Below, in pieces: positions 7,196 through 14,140 of a stretch of DNA of 35,388 bases (its first letter is position 1; the number at the start of each line of letters is the position of its first letter). The stretch covers positions 1 to 35,388 of the forward strand of contig URSX01000007.1 in NCBI GenBank assembly GCA_900550615.1, in the 5' to 3' direction. The position numbers were made by a program, and so were the translations under genes. Source of the DNA: an uncultured Eubacteriales bacterium (GTDB lineage: Bacteria > Bacillota > Clostridia > Oscillospirales > Oscillospiraceae). A model generated the notes under the pieces. That model had not been told where the DNA came from and searched no databases. It worked only from the letters and a program-made list of their open reading frames with translations.

Positions 7196-7418
7196 GAGTT
7201 CTATTTGCCAACACCACATAAGGAAGTAAGGCCGTTTTATATAATGTTCCATAGGAGTAATATTCATTTACGGTCATTTCTGCACAAACTGGATTGTAAG
7301 GTCCTAACCAATCCTGCTTAACTATCATTTCACCATACCGTACATATTTGTAAATTACGGCTGGCTTATCGAAGTAGCAGTAGTAGTGGCTAAAACCTAT
7401 CGTTGGTGTAGTCGATAA
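7196..7418 (-). pseudogene. Probable C-terminal relic of an unknown gene
   Basis: No complete gene fits here. One minus-strand frame is open from 7418 and reads like true protein rich in tyrosine and valine (for example KYVRYGEMIVKQDWLGPYN and EMTVNEYYSYGTLY), but it starts inside the end of the zinc-ribbon gene without an ATG or ribosome site and loses its protein-like character near the ptb terminator. The stretch is AT-rich like the rest of the island. I take it as debris of a gene that lost its 5' part. The family is not recognised. Confidence 0.3.
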
Positions 7419-7623
7419 TTATTTTTTTACACGAAGCGCATTTATACGCTTCTACGGCACCGCCAGAAAGCGCTCCACATCCCGATGACAGTATGATGGC
7501 TGAACCGCTCAACCAGGAAAATGCAGCGATAGGGCATTTCGACTTTGTCCAAGAAACACCATCGCGACATTGTATATATCCTAATTCCAGTTCGTTATTG
7601 CAATAAGGGCAATTCTTGCTCAT
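7390..7623 (-). CDS. Small zinc-ribbon protein (DUF6487-like)
   Basis: A 77-residue protein starting at the ATG at 7623 with GGAGG upstream (in GATGGAGGATTATATT); a longer in-frame start at 7665 has no ribosome site. Two cysteine pairs, CPYC near residues 5-8 and CASC near 62-65, flank a middle part with GYIQCRDGVSW and a small hydrophobic glycine/serine stretch. This layout matches a family of short clostridial proteins of unknown function (I believe DUF6487/PF20097, from memory). The four cysteines probably bind one zinc ion. It lies downstream of the amber-interrupted secreted-protein gene in the AT-rich island, with a 66-nt gap. Confidence 0.7.
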   Translation of the reverse strand: MSKNCPYCNNELELGYIQCRDGVSWTKSKCPIAAFSWLSGSAIILSSGCGALSGGAVEAYKCASCKKIIIDYTNDRF

Positions 7624-7689
7624 AATATAATCCTCCATCAACTTTGTTTTCATCGCAAACAGCACCGAAAGATAATGGTGCGGACGGTA

Positions 7690-8574
7690 TTAACCACCCC
7701 ATTTCTCTGTTACTCTATGATCCGATACTTTATAAATAATCACTGAGTTATGGTTTGAGTAAGCATTTGCGGCATGAAGAATCTCGTCTTTCGTCAAATT
7801 ATTTGCTTTTACGGAGCCGTTGTATACAGTATCAATTTCAATATAATCAGAATCAAATGCCGTTCCAACAGGGCAAAAATACAGCTTAACTCTTAATGAA
7901 CTGGTTTGGTCTTGATAGCAAGAATCCATATTTGTGCTGCTTTTTTTCTTGAAAATTGTTCTTGTAACGGTATTAGTAAACTGTTCCACATACTGGTTGT
8001 AGGATCCATAGTGTACCGCAGAAGTACCAGATACACCCGTGACTGTTCTAATAAGAGTATAAGGAACACTCCATTCTGCAGTAAAAAAACACATTGCTAA
8101 ATCCATTGTACCAAGGATCCAACTATTCCATTGCGATTCATTGGATGCTCCTTTTTCAGCGCCATTGGTTTCACGGCGCATAACTGATACAGATGTATAC
8201 CCATAGTAGTAATCGTGGTTCAGATAAGTACCATAATAATACTTTGCTTTGCTTTTTGGAACAAGGACGGTATAACTTTCCAGAATCACCCCATCATCTT
8301 TGTAAGCGTTAAGCTCGCTTAAACAGGCTTCCTCAATATGGGAATATCCTATATCACTCAATTCAAGTGATTCAACATATGCTATTGCAGCGTCGATTGT
8401 ATTTTCATTCGCAGATCGAGTTTTCATATTGGGATCTGTTTCTGCAAAATTGATAGTATGCTATGTATAATTATCAATGCAGAATGTATCTTCATCGGTT
8501 GTACTTGCAAAAGCAGGAATGCTTATGGAGAGCACCATGACCGCAGATAATAAAATACTTAACATCTTTTTCAT
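7690..8574 (-). pseudogene. Secreted protein gene interrupted by in-frame amber codon
   Basis: Translation from the ATG at 8574, preceded by AAAGGAG, gives a clear signal peptide (MKKMLSILLSAVMVLSISIP then AFA cleavage site, residues 1-23). Codon 38 is TAG (8461-8463), after which the same frame continues open for 257 further codons to 7690. The downstream part is rich in tyrosine, serine and threonine with no recognised domain. It contains YYYGTYLNHDYYYGYTSVSV and a hydrophobic patch around MDLAMCFFTAEW. The internal ATG at 8427 lacks a ribosome site and would leave the protein in the cytoplasm. The simplest reading is a recent pseudogene; a sequencing error or readthrough are alternatives. 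The AT-rich composition points to transfer. Confidence 0.75.
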
Positions 8575-8638
8575 TATAAAGCTCCTTTCGCTAATTGTCT
8601 ATGCTTTAATAAACGCAATAGTTAGTTGGATATACATT

Positions 8639-8688
8639 CAAAACAAAAAGCGCATAGCCCCGATTACATTTCTGTACGGACTATGCGC
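8639..8688 (-). terminator. Terminator after 35-codon ORF (minus strand)
   Basis: On the minus strand GCGCATAG pairs with CTATGCGC (8681-8688 and 8650-8657). A nested CCGTACA-GAAA-TGTA..CGG stem closes on a GAAA tetraloop, and the hairpin is followed by CTTTTTGTTTT. The TAG stop of the small ORF lies inside the 5' arm. Confidence 0.85.
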
Positions 8689-8788
8689 AAACCCTGTTGA
8701 TTTTTAATCGCTTCCTCCAAAATTGGAAGCCGTCAGATAATCGTTTTTGCACAAGACCGTACCCGGTATAAAACAAGAGAATCATCAT
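8681..8788 (-). CDS. Small ORF, 35 codons, with own RBS and terminator
   Basis: The frame begins with a double ATG (8788 and 8785) 5 nt after GGAGG and ends in a TAG inside the terminator hairpin. The product starts with a hydrophobic segment (MMILLFYTGYGLV) followed by a strongly basic, aromatic C-terminal part (FQFWRKRLKINRVCA). A short hydrophobic N-terminus with a cationic tail is seen in small membrane peptides and type I toxins, but there is no family match from memory. The complete unit of promoter, ribosome site, ORF and terminator within about 220 nt is the main support. A leader peptide or small RNA is also possible. Confidence 0.45.
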   Translation of the reverse strand: MMILLFYTGYGLVQKRLSDGFQFWRKRLKINRVCA

Positions 8789-8834
8789 CCTAACCTCCAA
8801 TCCTAAAAGTCAAAGCATAGAACTTTACACTTAT

Positions 8835-8863
8835 AGCATATCATATATGTTCTGATAATTCAA
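8835..8863 (-). promoter_or_regulatory. Candidate promoter for the 35-codon ORF
   Basis: On the minus strand TTGAAT (8863-8858), a 17-nt spacer and TATGCT (8840-8835), in very AT-rich surroundings where chance matches are common. Confidence 0.45.
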
Positions 8864-8923
8864 TATATTCAGCCGAATATTTACACATAGTTCATATAAT
8901 ATGCTCTCACAATTCCCATTAAA

Positions 8924-8969
8924 CAGAAAAAACGGGACGCGGTAGCCGGAAGATGGCCAGCGCGTCCCG
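8924..8969 (-). terminator. Minus-strand terminator in gene-poor stretch
   Basis: CGGGACGCG and CGCGTCCCG (8933-8941 and 8961-8969) form a 9-bp GC-rich stem; on the minus strand it is followed by TTTTTTCTGTTT. It is a convincing terminator with no convincing gene feeding it, only the 46-codon frame at 8998-9138. Confidence 0.75.
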
Positions 8970-8997
8970 CGTTGTTGTTACTCCATGTCGGAGAGCG

Positions 8998-9138
8998 TTA
9001 TATTAGCAATATTTTTCTCGGATTGCGTGGAATGTTGTTCAGCTCAGAACCGCACTTGTCCAAAATGGATTTCGGAATAAAATAGAATGCGTGAAGGAAG
9101 TAACTTAAAAAATATAAGAATACAACTTTATAGGGCAT
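8998..9138 (-). other. Weak 46-codon ORF or gene remnant upstream of a terminator
   Basis: An ATG-initiated frame with a hydrophobic N-terminal half (VVFLYFLSYFLHAFYF) and a polar end (KCGSELNNIPRNPRKILLI). No ribosome site precedes the ATG. The only support is that a strong minus-strand terminator lies about 30 nt beyond the stop. It may be the tail of a decayed gene. I see nothing else that codes between 8860 and 9350. Confidence 0.2.
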
Positions 9139-9214
9139 GTGTAACTACTACGGTAGACCCGCGGAGTTCATAGGCCACCGTAAATAACAAACTCAACAAG
9201 AACAATTTTTTTAG

Positions 9215-9243
9215 TTGACGCTTGGAAAGTTGCATGGTAGAAT
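9215..9243 (+). promoter_or_regulatory. Sigma-A type promoter of tyrosine recombinase
   Basis: TTGACG at 9215-9220, a 17-nt spacer and TAGAAT at 9238-9243. The -35 is embedded in TTTAGTTGA (9210-9218), which recurs inverted at 9292-9300, so a protein bound to that repeat could control it. Confidence 0.7.
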
Positions 9244-9254
9244 CTAATCCAGCC

Positions 9255-9284
9255 GGGGGAGCCACAGCAGCCCCCAATTCTTTT
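9255..9284 (+). terminator. Possible attenuator hairpin in recombinase leader
   Basis: GGGGG at 9255-9259 can pair with CCCCC at 9271-9275 (11-nt loop), followed by AATTCTTTT. It lies about 12 nt after the promoter -10 and before the gene. A 5-bp G/C stem is a weak terminator, so it may reduce rather than stop transcription. Confidence 0.35.
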
Positions 9285-9294
9285 CACACTATCA

Positions 9295-9322
9295 ACTAAA
9301 CAAAATAAAAATTTTGTTTAGT
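9295..9322. repeat. Perfect 12-bp inverted repeat before recombinase
   Basis: ACTAAACAAAAT (9295-9306) and ATTTTGTTTAGT (9311-9322) are perfectly complementary around a 4-nt AAAA centre. The left arm overlaps TCAACTAAA (9292-9300), the inverse of TTTAGTTGA at 9210-9218. This is typical of a paired protein-binding site, either an operator or a recombinase binding/core site, about 30 nt before the recombinase ATG. Confidence 0.75.
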
Positions 9323-9351
9323 CAGAGGGACGAGAAAGGAGTAATTTATAT

Positions 9352-10371
9352 ATGGCAATTGATTATCGGGCAGATTCGCCCAAAATTTTGCTGGAGTTCT
9401 TATCATATCACGAAACGGTCAAAGCACATTCTCAGAAAACCGTGGATGAGTATTATCTCGATCTGCGCAACTTCTTCCGTTATATGAAGCAGCTGCGCGA
9501 TCCGTCTCTTATCGATCTGCCCATGGATGAGATCGACATACGCGACATCGGCATCGAATTCATCAGCTCTATCACGCTGGCCGATGTATACAGCTATCTC
9601 GTGTATCTCAGTCGGGACCGTCTGAACCGCCCCAACAGCGAAACCTCTGATAGGGGTCTTTCGGCTTCCACCCGCGCCCGAAAAGTGGCCACACTTCGTT
9701 CGTTTTTTAATTATCTTTGTAACAAGGTGCATCTCCTCCCGGACAATCCTATCAAGGACATCGATTCGCCCAAGATCAAAAAAACACTCCCCCGTTATCT
9801 TACCCTCGAGGAAAGTATTCGGCTTTTGGAGAGTGTAGATGGACCGAACCGCGAACGGGATCTCTGTATTTTGACATTTTTCCTGAATTGTGGACTCCGG
9901 ATCTCCGAGCTGATTGGACTGAACCGATCGGACATTCAGGATGACGCGCTCCGTGTGCTGGGCAAAGGAAATAAAGTGCGGATCGTCTATCTGAACCAGG
10001 CCTGCAAAGATACCCTGGCGCAGTATCTGAAGGTTCGCCCTGTTATAGGTGGAAAGGATCAGGACGCACTTTTCGTATCCCGGAATCATCAACGCATCAG
10101 CCGCGCAACGGTCCATAATCTGGTCAAAAAACACCTGCGTGACGCAGGCTTAGACAGCACAATGTATTCATCCCACAAGCTCCGCCACACGGCCGCGACT
10201 CTTATGCTGCAAAACGGAGTTGATGTAAAAGCTGTGCAGGAGGTCTTGGGGCATGAGCATTTGAATACCACGGAAATATATACGCATATTGATAATGACT
10301 CTCTCCGAATAGCTGCAAAGGCAAACCCCTTGTCAAACGTTAAGATCAAAGGAAAAATCCAGGATCCATAA
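9352..10371 (+). CDS. Tyrosine recombinase (XerC/XerD family)
   Basis: A 339-residue site-specific recombinase with an N-terminal SAM-like core-binding domain (about 10-130) and a C-terminal catalytic domain. All catalytic residues are in place: R183 (GLRISE), K205 (LGKGNK), H275 and R278 (HKLRHT), H301 (LGHEHL) and the nucleophile Y310 (TEIYTH). It is longer than typical XerC/XerD (about 295-300), mainly through inserts in the N-terminal domain near 60-105. AAAGGAG precedes the ATG by about 10 nt. It stands at the edge of an AT-rich island with its own promoter and an inverted repeat in the leader. It could be the XerC partner of the XerD encoded 2 kb away or a mobile-element integrase; the sequence alone does not decide. 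Confidence 0.9.
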   Translation: MAIDYRADSPKILLEFLSYHETVKAHSQKTVDEYYLDLRNFFRYMKQLRDPSLIDLPMDEIDIRDIGIEFISSITLADVYSYLVYLSRDRLNRPNSETSDRGLSASTRARKVATLRSFFNYLCNKVHLLPDNPIKDIDSPKIKKTLPRYLTLEESIRLLESVDGPNRERDLCILTFFLNCGLRISELIGLNRSDIQDDALRVLGKGNKVRIVYLNQACKDTLAQYLKVRPVIGGKDQDALFVSRNHQRISRATVHNLVKKHLRDAGLDSTMYSSHKLRHTAATLMLQNGVDVKAVQEVLGHEHLNTTEIYTHIDNDSLRIAAKANPLSNVKIKGKIQDP

Positions 10372-10427
10372 ATTCTACTCTCCCTTCTTCAGCCGCAGAT
10401 TTATTGCGCGGAGAAGCCAGTCAAATC

Positions 10428-10456
10428 TTGACTTTACAGCGCAAATGATGTACCAT
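10428..10456 (+). promoter_or_regulatory. Promoter of split transketolase operon
   Basis: TTGACT at 10428-10433, a 17-nt spacer and TACCAT at 10451-10456. It lies 34 nt before the ATG of the transketolase N-subunit gene. Confidence 0.6.
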
Positions 10457-10490
10457 GAATTTTAAGTAAAATATTAGATGGAGGTTTCTC

Positions 10491-11300
10491 ATGAATACGG
10501 CTGAACTTTCCAAAATCTGCAGGCAGGTGCGTCGTGATATCATCAACATGACAGCCAATGCCGGCAGCGGGCATCCCGGCGGCTCTCTCTCCGCCGTGGA
10601 ACTTATGGCCAGCGTTTTTCATAACCACATGCGTCTGGATCCCAACAATCCTAAATGGGAGGATCGGGATCGATTCGTCCTGAGTAAGGGTCACAGTGCC
10701 CCCTGCTACTACGCAGTTTTGGCTAGTTTGGGCTTTATCGACCGGTCGGAATACGAAAATTTCCGCCAGTTACACAGCATTCTCCAGGGTCATCCGGACT
10801 GCAAGAAAGTCCCCGGTGTGGATGCTTCCACCGGTTCCTTGGGACAGGGCTGCTCCATTGCTGTGGGTATGGCCCTGGGCGCTAAGAAGCTGGGCAAGGA
10901 CACACAGGTCTTTACCCTGCTGGGTGACGGTGAGTGCCAGGAGGGGCAGATTTGGGAGGCATTTATGTCAGCCGCCCATTATAAGCTGGACAATCTCACC
11001 GTCATAATCGACAACAACGGTCTGCAGATCGATGGCAGCAACGACGAGGTCATGTCCCTGGGAGATCTTCCGGCCAAGATCGAAGCCTTTGGCTTCGACC
11101 TGTACGAAATCGACGGGCATGATCTGGATGCCATTGAAAAGGCGCTGTCCGCCCCCCATAGCCCCAATGTACCTAAGTGTATTCTGGCACACACCGTTAA
11201 GGGCAAGGGCGTTTCCTTTATGGAAAACCAGGTAGGCTGGCACGGCAAGGCGCCCAATGCCGAGCAGCGTCAGCAGGCTTTGAAGGAACTGGAGGACTGA
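10491..11300 (+). CDS. Transketolase, N-terminal (thiamine diphosphate) subunit
   Basis: A 269-residue protein equal to the N-terminal third of ordinary transketolase. It carries the substrate-channel histidine segment AGSGHPGGSLSAVE (about 24-37), SKGHSAP, and the diphosphate/magnesium motif GDGECQEGQIWEA followed by IDNNGLQ. It transfers two-carbon ketol units between sugar phosphates in the non-oxidative pentose phosphate pathway when joined with the C-subunit encoded next. The ribosome site is GGAGG 8 nt before the ATG. The C-subunit gene begins 4 nt after this stop. Split transketolases are common in Clostridia and archaea. Confidence 0.96.
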   Translation: MNTAELSKICRQVRRDIINMTANAGSGHPGGSLSAVELMASVFHNHMRLDPNNPKWEDRDRFVLSKGHSAPCYYAVLASLGFIDRSEYENFRQLHSILQGHPDCKKVPGVDASTGSLGQGCSIAVGMALGAKKLGKDTQVFTLLGDGECQEGQIWEAFMSAAHYKLDNLTVIIDNNGLQIDGSNDEVMSLGDLPAKIEAFGFDLYEIDGHDLDAIEKALSAPHSPNVPKCILAHTVKGKGVSFMENQVGWHGKAPNAEQRQQALKELED

Positions 11301-11304
11301 TACC

Positions 11305-12231
11305 ATGAGTGAAAAAATTGCAACCCGTGAAGCATACGGCAAAGCCCTGGTAGAGCTGGGTGCCGAGAATGATAAGGTCGTTGTTCTGGATGCCGATCTG
11401 GCCGGCGCGACCATGACCAAGCATTTCAAGGCCGCATATCCCGATCGCTTTTTTGACTGTGGTATTGCCGAGTGCAATATGATGGATATCGGCGCAGGCC
11501 TTTCCACCATGGGCCTGATCCCCTTCTGCTCCACCTTCGCCATGTTCGGTGCAGGCCGGGCCTATGAGCAGATCCGCAATTCCATCGCTTACCCCAAGTT
11601 CAATGTGAAGATCTGCTGCTCCCACGCCGGTGTTTCTGTGGGCGAAGACGGCGGCAGCCACCAGTGTCTGGAGGATATCGGCCTCATGCGCCTGATCCCC
11701 GGCATGACGGTCATCGTGCCCGCCGATGCCAAGGAAGCGCGCAAGGCGACCTTTGCACTGGCTGGCTTCCAGGGCCCGGCCTATATGCGTACCGCCCGGC
11801 TGGCCACTCCGGTGTTCGAGGAAGACTATCCTTTCGAGATCGGCAAGGCCAACGTCCTGCGCGAGGGCAAAGACGTGGCTGTGTTTGCCTGCGGCCTGAT
11901 GGTGGCGGAGGCGCTGGAAGCGTCAAAGCTCCTGGCCGCTGAGGGCATCGACGCCGCGGTCATCAACGTTCACACCATCAAACCCATTGACGCAGCCTGC
12001 ATCACCGAGTATGCCAATAAATGCGGCCGTGTGGTCACTGTGGAGGAACACAGTGTCATCGGCGGCTTGGGCGATGCCGTCGCCCAGGTGCTGATGGGCA
12101 AGGTCAACTGTAAGTTCAAAAAAATCGGTGTAAACGACCAGTTCGGGCAGTCCGGCAAGGCAGCCGACGTGCTCCGCGAGTATGGTCTCACCGGCGATCA
12201 GATCGCAGCTTCCATCAAGGAAGCTCTCTGA
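11305..12231 (+). CDS. Transketolase, C-terminal (pyrimidine-binding) subunit
   Basis: A 308-residue partner of the preceding subunit. It covers the pyrimidine-binding domain (about residues 1-165; FDCGIAECNMMDIGAGLS holds the glutamate that activates the thiazolium) and the C-terminal transketolase domain (about 180-300; TVEEHSVIGGLGDAVAQVL). The ribosome site GGAGG lies at the end of the previous gene, 4 nt separate the two frames, and both are needed for one active site. The operon ends in a strong terminator. Confidence 0.96.
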   Translation: MSEKIATREAYGKALVELGAENDKVVVLDADLAGATMTKHFKAAYPDRFFDCGIAECNMMDIGAGLSTMGLIPFCSTFAMFGAGRAYEQIRNSIAYPKFNVKICCSHAGVSVGEDGGSHQCLEDIGLMRLIPGMTVIVPADAKEARKATFALAGFQGPAYMRTARLATPVFEEDYPFEIGKANVLREGKDVAVFACGLMVAEALEASKLLAAEGIDAAVINVHTIKPIDAACITEYANKCGRVVTVEEHSVIGGLGDAVAQVLMGKVNCKFKKIGVNDQFGQSGKAADVLREYGLTGDQIAASIKEAL

Positions 12232-12256
12232 CCTGCACCGCGCCCTATTGAGATAA

Positions 12257-12294
12257 AAGACTCCCATCGGCGTTTGCCGATGGGAGTCTTTTTT
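12257..12294. terminator. Strong bidirectional terminator (transketolase / xerD)
   Basis: A 15-bp perfect stem AAGACTCCCATCGGC / GCCGATGGGAGTCTT (12257-12271 and 12276-12290) with GTTT loop. It is followed by TTTTA on the plus strand and TTTTATCT on the minus strand. It separates the convergent transketolase and xerD units; the xerD stop is at 12293. Confidence 0.93.
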
Positions 12295-13174
12295 ATGCCC
12301 GGGGATGGGCTTTCTGATACACATCCTTCAGCTGTTTTTTTACAATGTGCGTGTAGATCTGTGTGGAGGAGATGTCCGCATGCCCCAGCATTTCTTGAAT
12401 CGAATGGAGATCCGCCCCGTTCTCCAGCAGGTGTGCGGCGAAGGAATGGCGCAGCATGTGGGGCGTAATATCCTTTTTGATCTCCGCCTTCTCCTGATAG
12501 TACTTGATAATTTTCCAAAAGCCCTGACGGGTCATTCTCTCGCCGTTCATATTCACAAAGAGAGCCTTTTCCTCGTCGTCTATCACAATGCGTCCCCGAA
12601 TGTGCAGAATATAGTCCTGCAGCGCCTTCACAGCCCCGGGATACAGCGGAATGCTCCGCTCCTTTCCCTTGCCGCGGCACACGATAAGCCCGGCCGGAAG
12701 GTTCACATCCTCCGTATTCAAGTTGATAAGCTCCGAGACCCGGATCCCCGTAGCGTAGAGCAGCTCCAGCATGGCGTGATCCCGAAATCCTTTTTCGTCC
12801 ACACATTTCGGCTGCTCAAGAAACAGCTCCACTTCCCGGTTCGTCAGAACCTCCGGGTAGCTTCTTTGTACCTTTTTCGCCTTCATCTCAGCCGTTGGAT
12901 TCACTTTTATGTAGCCGCTTGCCAGCATGTACGCATAAAAGGACTTGGAGGAGGCCAGAAAGCGGCTCATTGTAGCGGGCGACTTGCCCAATTGCTCCAA
13001 TCTCTTGACGTATTCCTGCAATACGGCATTCTTCGCCCGCCGAAGATCGGTTTTCTTCTGCTGCAGCCACTGCTGGTACTGCCCCAGATCCCGCATATAA
13101 GAGCTGATGGTATTCACGGACATATGCTTTTCATTTGTCAGATAATTGCGGTAAAGCGCCAGATAATCCAACAT
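12293..13174 (-). CDS. xerD: Site-specific tyrosine recombinase XerD
   Basis: A 293-residue recombinase of standard XerD length that resolves chromosome dimers at dif together with XerC. Catalytic residues seen: R145 (TGIRVSE), K169 (RGKGKE), H239 and R242 (HMLRHS), H265 (LGHADIS) and Y274 (TQIYTH). The N-terminal core-binding domain covers about residues 1-100. It lies 25 nt downstream of the SpoIIM-like gene, the order spoIIM-xerD also seen in Bacillus, which supports assignment as the housekeeping enzyme. GGAGG lies before its ATG (in AAGGAGGTGATGGT). Confidence 0.92.
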   Translation of the reverse strand: MLDYLALYRNYLTNEKHMSVNTISSYMRDLGQYQQWLQQKKTDLRRAKNAVLQEYVKRLEQLGKSPATMSRFLASSKSFYAYMLASGYIKVNPTAEMKAKKVQRSYPEVLTNREVELFLEQPKCVDEKGFRDHAMLELLYATGIRVSELINLNTEDVNLPAGLIVCRGKGKERSIPLYPGAVKALQDYILHIRGRIVIDDEEKALFVNMNGERMTRQGFWKIIKYYQEKAEIKKDITPHMLRHSFAAHLLENGADLHSIQEMLGHADISSTQIYTHIVKKQLKDVYQKAHPRA

Positions 13175-13199
13175 ACCATCACCTCCTTACTAAGCAGAA

Positions 13200-13817
13200 T
13201 CATGAAACATATTGCATGGCAAACGCCACAAGTCTCGGCACAAAAGTAATTTCTGCCAGAACACCCAGCGTCAAAACGACTTGGTAAACAAGCAAGCTGC
13301 GAAGCCGTCTGTTTCCCGTCGGTGCCTGCGCCCTGGACGCACGTCTCCCGCTTTGCCCGGCAGCCAGGCTGCACCGCCGTACAGCCGCAGAAAGCGAAAC
13401 AGGCAAAATAAAAATAAGCCGGATGCCGAAAACGCATAAGGCGATCAGCACTCCAGTCCGGCCCAACGCCAGAACAAAGGTCGTGACGGCAAAGGCCAGC
13501 AAAAGCCCCTCGCCAAAAAACACACAGCAGAACAGGTAAAACGCATACCGCGACAGGCTGCAAAGGAATACTGTCCACGGCACACGAAAGTACGCCGCCG
13601 CCGCGCCCAACAGTGAAGCAGCGGTGATCGCTTTTCCAGCGGAAAGGGCCTTGGCGTACTCCATTAAGTACTCCTTGATCTCCTGGCTGGCGCCAAATGC
13701 TCTGCAAGAGAAATACCCGCCAACACAGCCGAGGACAAATGCGGCGGTGAAAAAAAATACCGATGACTCGACCCTGGTCTTCCTGCGTGCGGTTTTCGGC
13801 AAAAAACCTCTTCTCAT
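13200..13817 (-). CDS. spoIIM: SpoIIM-like membrane protein (stage II sporulation protein M)
   Basis: A 205-residue polytopic membrane protein with a basic N-terminus (MRRGFLPKTARRKTR), a first helix at about 18-38, four or so helices between about 60 and 145, a basic loop (about 150-172) and a last helix at about 175-200. This pattern and the position directly upstream of xerD fit SpoIIM, which with SpoIID and SpoIIP drives peptidoglycan remodelling during forespore engulfment. Sequence identity to Bacillus SpoIIM is not obvious by eye, so the name rests largely on context. The ATG follows GAGGTGAG. CATACTGT about 20 nt upstream resembles a sigma-E -10, with a poor -35. Confidence 0.65.
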   Translation of the reverse strand: MRRGFLPKTARRKTRVESSVFFFTAAFVLGCVGGYFSCRAFGASQEIKEYLMEYAKALSAGKAITAASLLGAAAAYFRVPWTVFLCSLSRYAFYLFCCVFFGEGLLLAFAVTTFVLALGRTGVLIALCVFGIRLIFILPVSLSAAVRRCSLAAGQSGRRASRAQAPTGNRRLRSLLVYQVVLTLGVLAEITFVPRLVAFAMQYVS

Positions 13818-13878
13818 GGTACGCTCACCTCATGTAAACAGTATGAGACAAGCCGTCCGTTTAGAAGAAAACATCTAT

Positions 13879-13907
13879 ACTATAAGCCAATTTTTTTGAA
13901 AGAGCAA
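13879..13907 (-). promoter_or_regulatory. Candidate sigma-A promoter of spoIIM-xerD
   Basis: On the minus strand TTGCTC (13907-13902), a 17-nt spacer and TATAGT (13884-13879), about 60 nt before the spoIIM-like ATG. A constitutive promoter would make sense for xerD. The interval 13818-14140 otherwise holds only repeats and no gene I can support. Confidence 0.5.
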
Positions 13908-13949
13908 GGGATTTTCATCAGTTTTTTTATTTTCTATATTTATTCCAAA

Positions 13950-13977
13950 GCATTATGTAAACTGCATTATGTAAACT
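13950..13977. repeat. Tandem 14-bp direct repeat with GTAAAC motif
   Basis: GCATTATGTAAACT occurs twice in direct tandem (13950-13963, 13964-13977), followed at once by a partial third copy (ACGTAAACAC). ATGTAAACAGTATG, a further ATGTAAAC, lies near 13833-13846 just before the spoIIM-like start. The regular 14-nt spacing and four GTAAAC cores suggest binding sites for a regulator. Confidence 0.6.
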
Positions 13978-14140
13978 ACGTAAACACAAGGTTTGCAGCG
14001 ATTATTTTGATGTTCACGTGTCCAAATATAGCCGGTCGACCCTTCCGGCTACGCAACATCTTGTGCTCTGATAAAATCCCCTCGATTTTTGCCGCTTACA
14101 GGGCGCAAAATAGTTCCAAACTCATTTTTGGTGATATTGA

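Noticed and set aside
5874..7328. 484-codon minus-strand frame
   Set aside because: Most of it is antisense to ptb. Only its last 65 codons (with own ATG and GGAGG) and perhaps its first part (relic at 7196-7418) look like protein.
8461..8463. General recoding of TAG to an amino acid (for example pyrrolysine)
   Set aside because: TAG is used as a normal final stop in nearby genes such as the zinc-ribbon gene, and no suppressor tRNA or pyl gene is seen in the window.
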